Assembly (NCBI RefSeq): GCF_026151205.1
Contig: NC_087078.1
Coordinates: 14,339,118-14,403,117, forward strand
DNA from: Bolinopsis microptera
Lineage: Eukaryota > Ctenophora > Tentaculata > Lobata > Bolinopsidae
DNA length: 64,000 nucleotides
Direction: 5' to 3'
Below the pieces are notes generated by a model that ran no database searches, was not told where the DNA came from, and was given only the letters and a program-made list of their open reading frames with translations. Each line of letters opens with the position of its first letter. Positions within the stretch are counted from its first letter, which is position 1. A program made the position numbers and the translations under genes. This document shows, piece after piece, positions 29,201 through 39,524 of this stretch.

Positions 29201-30587
29201 TCTGGATTTAATACAAATTCAAAACAATAGATACTGTCGTGGACGTGACTATAAATAATTTGTAATTGTGTAACGTTAGATGCATTATGAAAATCAATAA
29301 CCTCATCATAACGATAGTCGAACTCGCAAACATAGGAAAAATATGAGACCATCACGCATCAGTGTTTACGAATATATGAATTTTTGAAACTGTCATAATC
29401 GGCAATCCTAACACTTACCTGTGTCCAAGCCATTTATGTTTCTCCCCGCTGCTCAGAGACGAGAAGAAGTTTAGTCCAAACTTAGCAGTTTCTTCTGGTG
29501 CAGAATTTAAAGTTGAAACCAACTGTGCATTCTTCTTAAACATCTGAAACCGAACCCTGTTCTCACTAGCGCCGAAATTGAGATGCTCCTCAGCCTTGTA
29601 TTGGCTGAACAGTGAACAGCTTCAATGTCTGTCCTGAAGATTGAAGAACTGACCCTAGCTTGAACACAGGGACCTCCGATATCGTTAATCCAGCAAGGCA
29701 TAATGCAATTGTTATCATAAACTGCCTCATCCCAATAATTTGATCGTCAACTCAATACTAATGTATACTGTTTTAGTTCATTATCGATGCTACTGAAAGG
29801 TTTTGTAAGTTATTTATTTACAAGAATAAGTAAACAGATGCCATAAATTTTTTGGAAAAAAATATAATGTACCTTATCGGACGTTATTTGACCGGACATA
29901 CTTTAGAACGGACATTAAAATTAACTCTCGAATGCATTCAAATCCATTAAAAATTCGACTTTTCAATTGATTTTTATTACAGTAAGCAAGAAAAGCAGTC
30001 TTTAAGCAGCACAAATGTTGATATAATTTAGTCTGACGATAGAAATTGAAACTGACTGAGATTTAAAACGACATTTGAGAAAATAAATCAATATTGTGAA
30101 ATTAGCAAATTTGCTCCTTTATCAAAACAAATTTTATACTATGCAAGCTGACACAGCTCTGTGCATAATGCGTATCAGCCGTTAAGTTCAGTGTTTTAAT
30201 AAATTTAAAACACTTGTGGCATCGATAGAAATACAAAAAATGTATCAAATTAGTAATACTTACATTATGACTTAAATTATGACATTTAGAAAAAAAAATT
30301 CTTGAAATTCCTCTTTAACAGTTTTTTTGCCATTTTTGCCTTAGCACATCGATCATCGATATCACAATGGAAATTGGAAAGTTGTAAATTGTAAGATACT
30401 CACAAATTCATACTTTCAGCTATTTCCGGTGGACCTGGTGAAGGAAAACCCCAACGTATGTCTAATCAGTACTGCTGCCGGAGGACACTTTGGTTTTGCT
30501 GGCCTAGGTTGGCCTTTTCATCGGGTAACATTCACGGACAAGCTCATCTCTCAAATAGTTGCCATGATTCATAGCCAATTAAAATAA
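11281..30587 (+). CDS. ABHD1/3-type alpha/beta-hydrolase, copy B (complete, 10 exons)
   Basis: Exons: 11281-11415, 15211-15275, 16095-16191, 23336-23472, 25159-25288, 25401-25465, 26768-26884, 28668-28781, 28933-29068, 30420-30587. All borders are AG/GT and the phases join to one 387-residue frame. The family (ABHD1/ABHD3/EMB8) comprises membrane-anchored serine hydrolases; ABHD3 acts on phospholipids. Seen here: hydrophobic N-terminus (about residues 1-27), the VPGYTG oxyanion-loop motif, TDRGKGG, the nucleophile elbow GISFGG (Ser195), NADDDP with the acid at Asp325 or Asp326, and GGHFGF (His355). The length, about 390, is usual for the family. ATG 11305 is an alternative start that aligns with the start of copy A; 11281 gives eight more residues. 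An AATAAA at 30,754 lies 167 bp past the stop. Intron 3 is 7.1 kb, and the last intron contains a protease pseudogene on the opposite strand. The substrate is not deducible. Confidence 0.88.
13710..14060. repeat. 24-bp minisatellite in intron 1 of ABHD copy B
   Basis: About 14.6 tandem units of AGTAATAGTATG plus TTAAGTATTTAT, with variants TTTAGT and TGTAT at fixed positions and one 23-bp unit near 14,010. Because the unit is a multiple of three, the array reads as an (SNSMLSIY)n open frame on the plus strand. That is incidental: the array lies inside an intron. It is absent from the matching intron of copy A. Confidence 0.95.
19387..19411. repeat. Poly-C tract (25 nt)
   Basis: An uninterrupted run of 25 C residues in intron 3 of ABHD copy B. 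Its length may be unreliable in the assembly. Confidence 0.9.
20412..20505. repeat. 53-bp tandem repeat, two units
   Basis: AACCAGGCCCA...CAGTATACA...TGAGGCCTGG occurs twice with a 53-bp period. A diverged third copy with GGTCCGGGGTGGAGCTTTGA lies near 20,050. Confidence 0.7.
29426..29730 (-). pseudogene. Truncated copy of the cysteine-protease gene
   Basis: The minus-strand sequence from the start at 29,730 matches the signal peptide and I29 pro-region of the intact protease at 33,455-34,975. A 7-bp tandem duplication (TGAACAG, about 29,609-29,622) shifts the frame, and a stop follows. After the codons matching GEKQKWLGL the sequence jumps directly into the 3' flank of the intact gene, removing roughly 1.2 kb: the whole catalytic domain, acidic tract and ShKT domains. 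Both flanks also match (5' side 29,731-29,860 with 34,976-35,110; 3' side about 29,230-29,425 with 33,300-33,460), so this is a segmental copy with an internal deletion, not a retrocopy. It lies in the last intron of ABHD copy B on the opposite strand. Confidence 0.85.
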
Positions 30588-31991
30588 TTTAATTTCATAA
30601 TTTTCATAAGTTATTCGCTGATTTTTACTTTAATTGGGTTCATTTAACGTAAAACAGTTTATTGGTTTTAACTTTTATATCTTTGTAAATAGCAATTTTT
30701 GACTGTATATAGTATATTATACTTAGAGTACATTACTTAAGAAGTAAGGTTATAATAAAGCTCATAGTTTTACAACTCTAAGTTACTTCCAAAAAGTAAG
30801 CTTTTTTGATAATGATATTCATATATAAAAATAATATTTAACTGTATTAGATTTAATTGGAGTCATGAAAAAAAAACTGTAAAATGATGCAGCTCAATAT
30901 TTATACATCTCCTGGGTACTATGCAAAATTGAAGTGAGACCTTCCAACTTTAAACTTTTGTCCCTTGTAGTTAAATCGTATTTTATTTACATTGAGTCTG
31001 ACCCAAAATCCCTCCCGTGAACTATGTAAAACTAAAAGTGAACCTAACGATGTCTAACTTCTTTATTGTTTAGGGTTCATTATTATAATAATTTGTTAGT
31101 TTTAAAATGATGATAACGATTGGTTCAGGCAGCTGTTACAGTGCTGAGCTCATTATGATGATAAATCTTGATAATGAATAAATGTGAGTGATATTTCATT
31201 AGTTCATATTATGTTAACAGTTTTTATAGGTTTAAATACTGTCGGGGTATTCCTATTTGAATATTAGTACCGTTTATTTAATTTTTGTACTCTAATTATC
31301 AAAATGTATTTGAATGTTTAAAATGTTCTAAATCTTATCTGCTATTATTAAACAGATGTCCCTTATCTGTATCACGACAAAAGTCCTTTATGTCATTTCG
31401 GACATTTTTAGAAAAATTCATTCCATTAAAGCACACTCGTATATTTTTCGCCACTTCAAAAATCTATAATTCAATTGACTGCCATATAACTTCATTTAAA
31501 AAGAATATTAACTTGTTTTTAAAGATTAAAATATGGTATATTTTTATTTTAATCGCCACCAAAGTGGTTTGATACAATTTCAACTCTGTGATACTAACCC
31601 GTTACTCTAAATCTAGGGTTACTCGATTTTTGTACAATGCACTGTATAATTATTTAGATATGCGTTTAGTAATTTATTTGGTAACTCCGTCAAGCAGTTT
31701 TGCCGGCAGCAAGCAGGGTGACTAAGATCAAATTATTATTTGAATTAAATTGGTTTTAAATTTTTGAATTTCTAAACGATGTTTTCTTTGTTTCAAAAAT
31801 TACAATCAAGTATATATGAAAATAGAATCAAATTATCTCAGTCCACTAAGTCGCTTAATAAATACCCTTGCAATTTGCATGCAGGCACCACCCGTAATTT
31901 ATGAATTTATTTTGAATTTCTGGCAGTATCTAGATAGCCCGACCCCTGTCCGCGGACAACTGTCCACGAACAACTGTCCACGGACAACTGT
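30588..31991. other. 3' flank of ABHD copy B, no gene seen
   Basis: AT-rich sequence with a polyadenylation signal (AATAAA at 30,754). A 95-codon plus-strand frame at 31,285-31,572 has no motif I recognise and composition like its surroundings, so I do not call it. Confidence 0.5.
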
Positions 31992-32705
31992 CCACGAACA
32001 CCTGTCTACAAGATCATATTACTGCATAATAACAGTATCCCCTGAATCAAGGAACAGGTGTTTGTGAATAGTTGATTGGTTACCAGATCATATGACCGCA
32101 AATGTTATGAAATTGAATGGTATGTATGGTATCTTAGATGCAATTAGTTACGACTAGCATAATTAATTGTAACGTAGTAAATTACTGGTTCAAACTATTG
32201 ATTACGATTCAAATGTGGTCTCTCGGATATAATTAGTTACGAATAATATCGATTGTAGCGTGGTATATTGCTCAATGAAATAAATGAATACGATTTAAAT
32301 GTGGTATATAAGTCGTTTGTTTTTGGTGAAGTATTATCAGTTGCCATCTTCAACAACAACAACAACTATTCCAATTCCTGACAGGGTACTCTTCTGTCTA
32401 ATGGACGAAATTAATGGACCCATGGCCTCCCTAGAAAATGCTCGAGTCTTCCTATTCCAGAAAAACCTCCTAAATATCTCCATGTCTTGTCCTGGGTGTA
32501 ACGCATCTATGTCTCTGGTTCCCTGCTCAATTAATTATGCTAGTCGTAACTAATTGCATCTAAGATACCATACATACCATTCAATTTCATAACATTTGCG
32601 GTCATATGATCTGGTAACCAATAAACTATTCACAAACACCTGTTCCTTGATTCAGGGGATACTGTTATTATGCAGTTATATGATCTGGTAGACAGTTGTT
32701 CGTGG
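31992..32705. mobile_element. Merlin-like foldback element with 178-bp inverted arms
   Basis: Arms 31,992-32,169 and 32,528-32,705 are near-identical inverted repeats of equal length (178 bp), for example GGTATCTTAGATGCAATTAG against its complement. Just left of the first arm, three 18-bp AACTGTCCACGGAC-like repeats extend the terminus. The 358-bp centre contains a plus-strand frame with LENARVFLFQKNLL and CPGCNASMSLV, which resembles the N-terminal helix and zinc-ribbon start of IS1595/Merlin transposases. The frame then runs into the right arm, so the transposase is lost. Long inverted ends with a deleted centre suggest a non-autonomous derivative. I could not define target duplications. 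Confidence 0.6.
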
Positions 32706-32732
32706 ATTTAATACAAATTCAAAACAATTGAA

Positions 32733-32999
32733 TTGGACGCGAAAATAAATATACGTATTCAAAAACTGCAAGGCGAACTGTTTGCGTTGTCTTCAAGTTC
32801 AACATTAACGGGAGACCAAGCAAGTCGCAAGACCAATACAAGTATCATAGCCCGAGCTTTCAATAGAGCGGGCTACCGCCAAGTGATAGTATGCTTTTTG
32901 TTATGTCAAGGTTATCAATCCAAACTCAAAGTCATATCTACACCAGAAAACCAATACGATTATGAAGAGTACCAAAAAGCAGAAAATCCGCAGCTGTAA
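32733..32999 (+). CDS. Short open frame, function unknown
   Basis: An 88-codon frame that is less AT-rich than its surroundings, with basic N-terminal and acidic C-terminal composition. It follows the sequence GGATTTAATACAAATTC shared with 29,207, which marks the edge of the protease segmental duplication. No homology or motif is recognisable and no splice evidence supports it. It may be part of a mobile element. Low confidence that it is a gene. Confidence 0.15.
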   Translation: MDAKINIRIQKLQGELFALSSSSTLTGDQASRKTNTSIIARAFNRAGYRQVIVCFLLCQGYQSKLKVISTPENQYDYEEYQKAENPQL

Positions 33000-33454
33000 C
33001 GATCGTATTGTATATTTATATATATTTAGCACGGATATTTTGCACCATTGCAGTATATTCTGTAACAGAGGGAGTAGGGCCACAACTAGTACTACAAGCA
33101 AAAACATATAAAAAGTTATTATGCAATAAATAAAATAGGTTACAAAAAATAAATTATTTTTCCAGTCTTATGCACGGTCTGCTTGTTTCCAGATTGAGAT
33201 GATATTATTTTTGTTATCTTAATTGTAGTACCATTTTGTGTATATTTTATTTTGTTTCCAAAAGATAAATTGGACGAGAAAAAGGTTATTTGACAAGTAA
33301 TTAGATAATGAATCGTTAGATGCAATATGAATATGAAAATCAAGTAGTAGTACCTCATCATAATCGAACTCGAAAGCATAACAAAAATATGAGACCATCA
33401 GTGTTTACCATTTACGAATTTATTTCGAATTTCTAACTCTCATAATCGGCAATC

Positions 33455-34975
33455 CTAACACATGTGCTCGTGTTTACACACTCCATCTGGGCACCTTATC
33501 AAGCCAGGGTTACATACCCCTTTTCCATCTTCACCATCTTTCTCCTCGCACATTTTACATGTCCTCTGGCACTGGTCTTTAGCAAAGTAGGTATATTTGC
33601 ACCAAAATTGTTTACAGTCGGAATATTGATCCTCGCATTTTATTTTGCAGTACCCGCAAGTATCCCGGCACCACTCTGAAACGAATGCTGTATGCTTGCA
33701 CATATCTTTAACGCAACCTCTGTTCTTATCATTGCATGTAGCGTTTTTATTATCCTCGGCCTCATCGTCCTCATTATCCTCATCGTCCTCATTATCCTCA
33801 TCGTCCTCATTATCCTCATCGTCCTCATTATCCTCATCGTCCTCATTATCCTCATCGTCCTCATTATCCTCATCGTCCTCATAATCCTCATCAACATATG
33901 TAGACTTTTTATCGTTTATTCCTTTGTCTTTCTTCCCTGTTGCTTTAAGTATCGGGTAGCCGTTGCGTGTCCAAATTCCACAGCTGTCGTGATTTCTTGC
34001 TACCTTTATAAAACCTTTGTCTCCCCATGTTGTACCCCACGAGTTCTTGATAAGCACGTATTTCTCAGTATATCCAACTCCAGTCACTGCGTGATTAATT
34101 TGACTCCCAATGCAAGTGGTGTCTTTGAAGACACCGCTCATGTAAGCATGGAACGTATTAGTAACTTGTATATATATCCAAATAGGACCTTCGGCAAGAG
34201 CTGTGATGGAAGAACTTTCGCCAACGGGCAGCATTTTCCGTCCAACGATCTTGAACGCAACAGCCGCATTTGGAGTTTTTGTTCCTCTACATTCGCCCAT
34301 TTTATTCTCGTAAGGGTAATCTTTTTCAGCTGCAAGTCTACCCCCGTGATCTGTTGAGTAATCGTATGCCGTGGAAGACAACCCGCCGGTACAGCCATCT
34401 TCTTTCCTGTATCTTTCTTGTCGACCCTGAGAATAAGTGCAGTCTAAATATTCTTGCTCCGAGAAGGCTCTCAATCTACCTGACTTTATTTTGTATCTTG
34501 ATTCCATAGCACTTACAGCACAAAACGCCCAGCAAGAAGCACACGAATCTTGGCTCTTTACGGTTGTTACCGCTCCCTCTTTTACCCAATCCACACTTTT
34601 GGGAGTGTATAGTTTAGATGAGACCTGCAAAGGGATATTTGACTTAGGGTTTGAAGGAAGGCCTGTTGTGTTAAGTCCGAGCCATTTCTGTTTCTCCCCG
34701 CTGCTCAAAGCCGAAAAGAAGTTTAGTCCAAACTTAGCAGTTTCTTCTGGTGCAGAATTTAAAGTTGAAACCAACTGTGCGTTCTTCTTGAATATTAGAA
34801 ACCGAATCTTGTTTTCACTAGCGCCGAAATTGAGATGCTCCTCTGCCTTGTATTGGCTGAACAGCTTCAATGTCTGTCCTGGAGATTGAAGAATTAGCCC
34901 TAGATTCAGCACAGGGAGCCCCGAGATTGTTAATCCAACAAGGCATAAGGCAATTGTTATCATCAACTGCATCAT
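33455..34975 (-). CDS. Papain-family (C1A) cysteine protease with acidic repeat and ShKT domains
   Basis: A 506-residue single-exon secreted or lysosomal protease. In order: signal peptide (residues 1-19), I29-type pro-region (about 35-95, NKIRFLIFKKN), mature C1A domain from about 125 (PKSVDWVKEGAVTTVKSQ), oxyanion Gln142, nucleophile Cys148 in SCWAF, GCTGG at 195-198, catalytic His295 (NHAVTGVGY) and Asn311 (NSWG). A tract of six EDDEDN units follows (about 366-401). Two six-cysteine ShKT modules come next (Cys414-443 and 447-476), then a short fourth-cysteine tail (488-506). C1A enzymes usually end near residue 340, so the C-terminal 160 residues are an added module. ShKT domains are common in secreted cnidarian and nematode proteins, as protein-binding modules or channel blockers. 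SQDSCASCWAFC departs from the usual GxCGSCWAF. A TTTATT (AATAAA on the minus strand) lies about 30 bp after the stop. A deleted relative lies at 29,426-29,730. Confidence 0.9.
   Translation of the reverse strand: MMQLMITIALCLVGLTISGLPVLNLGLILQSPGQTLKLFSQYKAEEHLNFGASENKIRFLIFKKNAQLVSTLNSAPEETAKFGLNFFSALSSGEKQKWLGLNTTGLPSNPKSNIPLQVSSKLYTPKSVDWVKEGAVTTVKSQDSCASCWAFCAVSAMESRYKIKSGRLRAFSEQEYLDCTYSQGRQERYRKEDGCTGGLSSTAYDYSTDHGGRLAAEKDYPYENKMGECRGTKTPNAAVAFKIVGRKMLPVGESSSITALAEGPIWIYIQVTNTFHAYMSGVFKDTTCIGSQINHAVTGVGYTEKYVLIKNSWGTTWGDKGFIKVARNHDSCGIWTRNGYPILKATGKKDKGINDKKSTYVDEDYEDDEDNEDDEDNEDDEDNEDDEDNEDDEDNEDDEDNEDDEAEDNKNATCNDKNRGCVKDMCKHTAFVSEWCRDTCGYCKIKCEDQYSDCKQFWCKYTYFAKDQCQRTCKMCEEKDGEDGKGVCNPGLIRCPDGVCKHEHMC
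33761..33890. repeat. 18-bp coding minisatellite (EDDEDN)n in the protease gene
   Basis: Six perfect CATTATCCTCATCGTCCT units plus flanking partial units encode an Asp/Glu/Asn tract on the minus strand. Perfect codon-level identity suggests recent expansion by slippage or unequal exchange. The acidic stretch links the catalytic and ShKT domains. Confidence 0.95.
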
Positions 34976-35232
34976 CCCAATAACTTGATCGTCGACGCAA
35001 TTCTAACAACTAAAGCATAATATTTAAGTTTATTATCGATGCTACTGAAAGGTTTTGAAAGTTATTTATTTACAACAGTAACTATAAGTATAAGTTGGAA
35101 GTAAACAAATATCATAAATTTTACCTTTTTGTGTTTGCTGTCCGTTACTATCACGTTGCACCTTCATCAAACTTATTAAGTTATCAGTTAATGTTATTAT
35201 TATGAAATGGCATTAGTATTCGTACAATTATA

Positions 35233-36139
35233 CAGGGGGGGGGGGGGGGCAAACGTCAATACCCATACGTTGGGTCTTGTACCACCGCCATGTTTTATAT
35301 TTGAGAGTTGATGCTTTGCAGATGGCTTACTGTACCTATACTACTACTACTTGTTCGATGATTCCGTCACAAAAATTTGAAAATTCGATTTTTCTGGGCC
35401 ACACCCAGTCAACATTGAATCGCTTATACTAGTGTTTGTGAACATGTTAGAGACTCCGTTATAACATATTGCAATAGGTCATTTATTTTTAATCGGAAAT
35501 ATGATCTGAAAAGACGGTGCAAATCGGATTTAAAATGACGAAGGTATCAAGCAATTTGTTTATGATCTCGTTAGCAAAATTGATTTGGTACTCAATGATT
35601 ACCCAATTACGATACCGTAATTGGGCTCTCTGCACGATTCTCGTAATGCGGATCTAGCCTCAACTGTCAACCGAATTACCTGATCACGCGTAAAGATTAT
35701 GAACAAACTCGTTATGCTTCATATCTCGGTCATCTGAGAAGCTATAACTCTCATTTTTTCAGGACAAACGTAATTTAAATGGCCAAACACCATTCAATAA
35801 AATTTGGCTTGATTCAACTATCCAAATTATCAAATAATTGCAAAAATGAACCTTCATTTGAAAAAAAATGAACACGAATATTTTTCGATTTGACAAATTC
35901 CTCGAACCAGTGGTGGTAGTAAGTCATACCATTGATTGACGATGTCAACCCATCGAGATCGTTGCTCTGCGAAGCAGAGCAACGATCTACGAAGCAAGAA
36001 TGCTAGTTTGCGCGGCGCGTCGAAGTCCTCCAAGTCAATGTCATACCAGAAAGAATTATTCCAATCGGGCGGGCACTCAGTGACTGAGCTATTAAGGCCA
36101 ACGTATGGGTACTGACTTTTGGCTCCCCGGTCCCCCCTG
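35233..36139. mobile_element. Tc1/mariner-like MITE, copy 1 (with internal 108-bp insertion)
   Basis: Flanked by TA on both sides (35,231-35,232 and 36,140-36,141). The ends are CAGGGGGG and its complement, the left end containing a 16-nt G run. The interior aligns with the element at 37,827-38,597, including GTTTTATATTTGAGAG near the left end and GTGACTGAGCTATTAAGGCC near the right end. Relative to that copy it carries an insertion at 35,932-36,039 bounded by GTCATACCA on both sides. The minus-strand 134-codon frame across its right end has no transposase motif I can recognise. Confidence 0.7.
35932..36039. mobile_element. 108-bp hairpin insertion within the mariner-like MITE
   Basis: The element at 37,827-38,597 lacks this stretch. 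Here it is bounded by the 9-bp direct repeat GTCATACCA (35,923-35,931 and 36,040-36,048). Inside is a perfect 15-bp stem with a 3-nt loop (35,956-35,970 / 35,974-35,988, loop GAA; arm AGATCGTTGCTCTGC). A 9-bp duplication is typical of Mutator-type transposition, but no long terminal repeat is visible. Confidence 0.6.
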
Positions 36140-36304
36140 TACTTGTTTGGAATATTATATCTTCTAATAGTGATAGTATTATAAGGCTGGATCTGGAGGA
36201 GTAATTTAACGCAATAAATATAGTGCTCTCGCGCTCTGAGGGACGCGCATGATAACACCCGAACGTAGTGAGGGGGTTTGCGCGGCCCGATAGAGTGAGT
36301 ATTA

Positions 36305-37215
36305 TCAGTTATAATGCCCGACTGTTCCGATTGGAAGGCGTGTAATGTGATACGTGCGCATGATACAATATAGTGTCTAATATATAGAACGCCAGCGTTA
36401 TTTGTTTTGAAACTAATTAACTGTTGAGCCGGAAACGTATTACGAGAAATGAAAGTATTCTCTCGCTGTTCTTATACCTGTTTTGATAATGCTCCCTGAG
36501 AAAAATTTAGCGTTATCACTTTTCACCCTCATGACACATTGTTAGGCAGTGCGCCATCGACCGTAAAATGCGCGCGCTGACCATTCAATGGTTTTTTAGG
36601 TCGTATTTCGGCCAGCACATTATTTCGGAAACAATCAAAAACTTTTTGATTGTTTCCGAACTTTTTTGAAAAAGTTATAATACTTCCCATACAACAATTT
36701 TGTTGAAATTTGGTCAGCGTACGTAAACATTTATGTTTTACTGAACCTAAATTAGTTTTAGTTTGAGCAATTTCAATTTCGATTGTCAGAATTTGAGTTA
36801 TCAACGAATTTATACCTATTTTGTCATTTTTCGACCTCTTAATCAAGGCAAATCTCTCCCAACTAAATTAGGTTCAGTAGTTAAGTATGATTAGAAGGTT
36901 CTGACAAATTTTCAGCAAGATTCATGTTCAGGAACCGAAGATATGACAGAATAATACGACAAAAATCAACGAATTTTGTCAAATTACGCGACTTTTACAC
37001 CTAATTTTGCTCCAAAAGCCGCGCACTATCAAATATGGCACCTAGGCGAAACTCGCCGGTCATTCCAAAAAGGTATGACAAATTTGGTACTGTGAAAATT
37101 CTCACAGTCTCTAAAAAACAATGGTACAAAAATTTTGAAAATCCGAGCAAGTTTATTTTTATCGTGCACCCCCTAACATTATCACATATAACGTCCCTGA
37201 GGGCATTATAACTGA
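36305..37215. mobile_element. TIR-bounded segment with an 18-bp palindrome
   Basis: A 15-bp inverted repeat, TCAGTTATAATGCCC, stands at 36,305-36,319 and complemented at 37,201-37,215; weaker inverted similarity continues inward. At 36,624-36,660 there is an 18-bp perfect inverted repeat with a 1-nt loop (arm TTCGGAAACAATCAAAAA). A 105-codon minus frame inside has no identifiable domain. Probably a non-autonomous DNA transposon; target duplication not found. Confidence 0.45.
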
Positions 37216-37341
37216 GCTTTAAGTGACGTCATCAGCCGCCACTTTTTGTCCCAATGGGGTGTGTCTGGGTGTCAAAGATCTTCAATGTGGGTGCTACTTG
37301 TGATGAACTCTAAAAGTAAAAGGATCCGGGATGGTGTTACT

Positions 37342-37416
37342 TTACTGGGCGGCGCTCAGCCTGTCATTCCGCCGAATCTCTATTATTAAACATGATAGCC
37401 TGAGGTCCCCAGGTAA
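37342..37416 (+). mobile_element. Short MITE, copy 2 (75 bp)
   Basis: TTACTGGG...CAGGTAA with the shared core CTGTCATTCCGCCGAATCTC. Flanks GGATGGTGTTAC (37,329-37,340) and GGATGGTAATAC (37,417-37,428) match at 10 of 12 positions and may be a decayed target duplication. Confidence 0.7.
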
Positions 37417-37826
37417 GGATGGTAATACTCGGTCTGGCCGTCTGGAAGCCCATAGAATTCCAGTTCAGAAACCTAGCAACTGCAAGGAGGTGCGGCTACT
37501 GATATAAGAAGCCTCCTTAAAGTTTATTTGGGTTAGAAACGACATTTGGGTCCCTACCCTCGCACAAGATTATTTTCAATTTTATTGTTGTGTTCCACAA
37601 CTTTGTAGTATTAACGCCATAAGTTGGCAGAGAATTTTTTGTCTCTGATTTCGATAAATTTGGTACCAAAAGTTGCCTCTAAGTGTCAATAATGCAAATT
37701 CACCGTGTAGCAGAATAACGTCGAGCTGTATGTGGGCCTCCTGTGCATTGCGAGGCCAAGAGTGTAAAAAGGACGAAAAACAGGTAATTTCTTGCTTAAA
37801 AATAAAATGCCTTTAAGTACACTGTA

Positions 37827-38597
37827 CAGGGTGGGCCAAAAGTCAGTGGGCATGTGTTGGCCTTAATAGCTCCGCCGTGTTTTATATTTGAGAGCTGTTG
37901 CTTTTCAGATGGCATACTGACACTGTACCTTCTGGTTCGAGGATTCCGTCGTCAAAATTTGAAAATTCGAATATTTTAGACCACGCCCATTCAAAATTAA
38001 AACACCTATGGCTATATTGTTCTCTCTGAACATGCTGGACGCCTGTTAAATGTTGCATCTGTCTGAAAAATGACGTGAAACGGATTATAAATGATTAAGT
38101 TATCAAGCATTTTGTGTATCTCGTTAACAAAATTGACTCATGACTGGGTGATTATGTGACACCGTGACACGACACCTTAATTGGGCAGCCTTAACGATTC
38201 CCATAATGTTTAATGGGTTGGTTAACGGGGTGACCTTATCACGTGATTAGGTAAGCCAATCACCTGATCACACGTAATGAATTAACTCGTTATGCTTCGT
38301 ATCTCGTCCATACGTCGATACGAGAAGCTACAACTATAATTTGTTCAGGACAAACGTAATTCGAATGGCCAAACAAAATTCAATAAAATTTAGCTCGTTC
38401 AGACTATCCAAACTATCAAATAAATGTAAAAATGAACCTTCATTTGAAAAAAATGAACTCTAATATTTTTCGATTTGACAAATTCCTCGACCCAGTGGTG
38501 GTAGTAAATCGTACCAGAAAGAATTATTTCAATTGGTCACTCAGTGACTGAGCTATTAAGGCCATGACGTATGCCCACTGACTTTTGGCCCACCCTG
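37827..38597. mobile_element. Tc1/mariner-like MITE, copy 2 (771 bp)
   Basis: Ends are CAGGGTGGGCCAAAAGTCAG and its complement, followed inward by GGCCTTAATAGCTC and complement. CAGGGTGG-type ends with CCAAAAGT are typical of Tc1/mariner (IS630) elements. The left flank is TA; the right flank is TT, probably a mutated TA. The interior matches copy 1 at 35,233. No intact transposase. Confidence 0.75.
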
Positions 38598-39524
38598 TTG
38601 GAGTTATTGTAGAGTTCCCACCTACGAGTGAAAACTAACTTAACTCCTAAAATATTGAATATTTTCAATTTTGAAATAATTTTTACAGGATCGTAATTTG
38701 TAGGTTTATAACCTACCAGGACACCGAGTTGGACTCGTCGACGGTCCTGAAACAAATATTTTACGAGTATCACCCGTTAAGATCGTAATAAGCTTAGTCA
38801 GACTTATTTCACTGTTCACACAAGGTGCAAGGCCAGGTGGAATCTTGTGTTTTTAAAAATTTGAAAATAATATTTCTTTTAATTTTATGAGAAATATTGT
38901 TTAGCTGAGCTACGAGCTTTGAAGGATTGACATCGTCATTAAAATTAAATATGTTGGCTCCCTGTTTTAATATTAAACTCCATTTTTGATGATACATGAT
39001 AATACTAAAATATTGATACTGAAGTTATTATATTCAGATTCTTCAGGTCTTGAAAATATCAAATCTTTGTTGAAAAATTCCCGAAAGGTTTTCAAACGAT
39101 TTTATGCAAATAAATTTCTCACAGTCAAGCGACTAAGAGTAAAATCGGCAATCAATTAAAATACATCTCTAACATTGTACAGTTGTCGAGGGAACAGAGT
39201 ACAATAAACTCCATCACTGTGGAAACGGGAAAGACATATAATTATATTTTGCTTGTGTACACTTACAGAGTGCGAACAAAACCCTAGTGAAAACAAAAAC
39301 ATTGTGCTAGCTTAACTAGTCAATGCAGTAATAAATGAATCATCATAAATCAAATTTAAATCAAAATTCAAACATCGCTCAACAGAAGCAGCTGAGGTAA
39401 AGTAATCGAATATTGTAAAACGAAACAGCTTGATAAATGCATCAGCCTAATAAAACTTGTTTATGCTATCTGTTTAATTAAACAGAAGTAGTACATGAAC
39501 CGCACTACAATCTTGACGGAATCA
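38598..39524. other. Intergenic, no gene seen
   Basis: Between the mariner-like MITE and the stop of the first RRM gene. Two short minus-strand frames (38,537-38,773 and 38,809-38,997) have no recognisable motif. The 3' UTR of the first RRM gene must lie here. Confidence 0.5.

Noticed and set aside
33640..33897. Other-frame open readings across the protease acidic tract (MRIMRT repeats, poly-Ser)
   Set aside because: Shadows of the EDDEDN coding minisatellite; only the minus frame with the C1A domain has conserved motifs.
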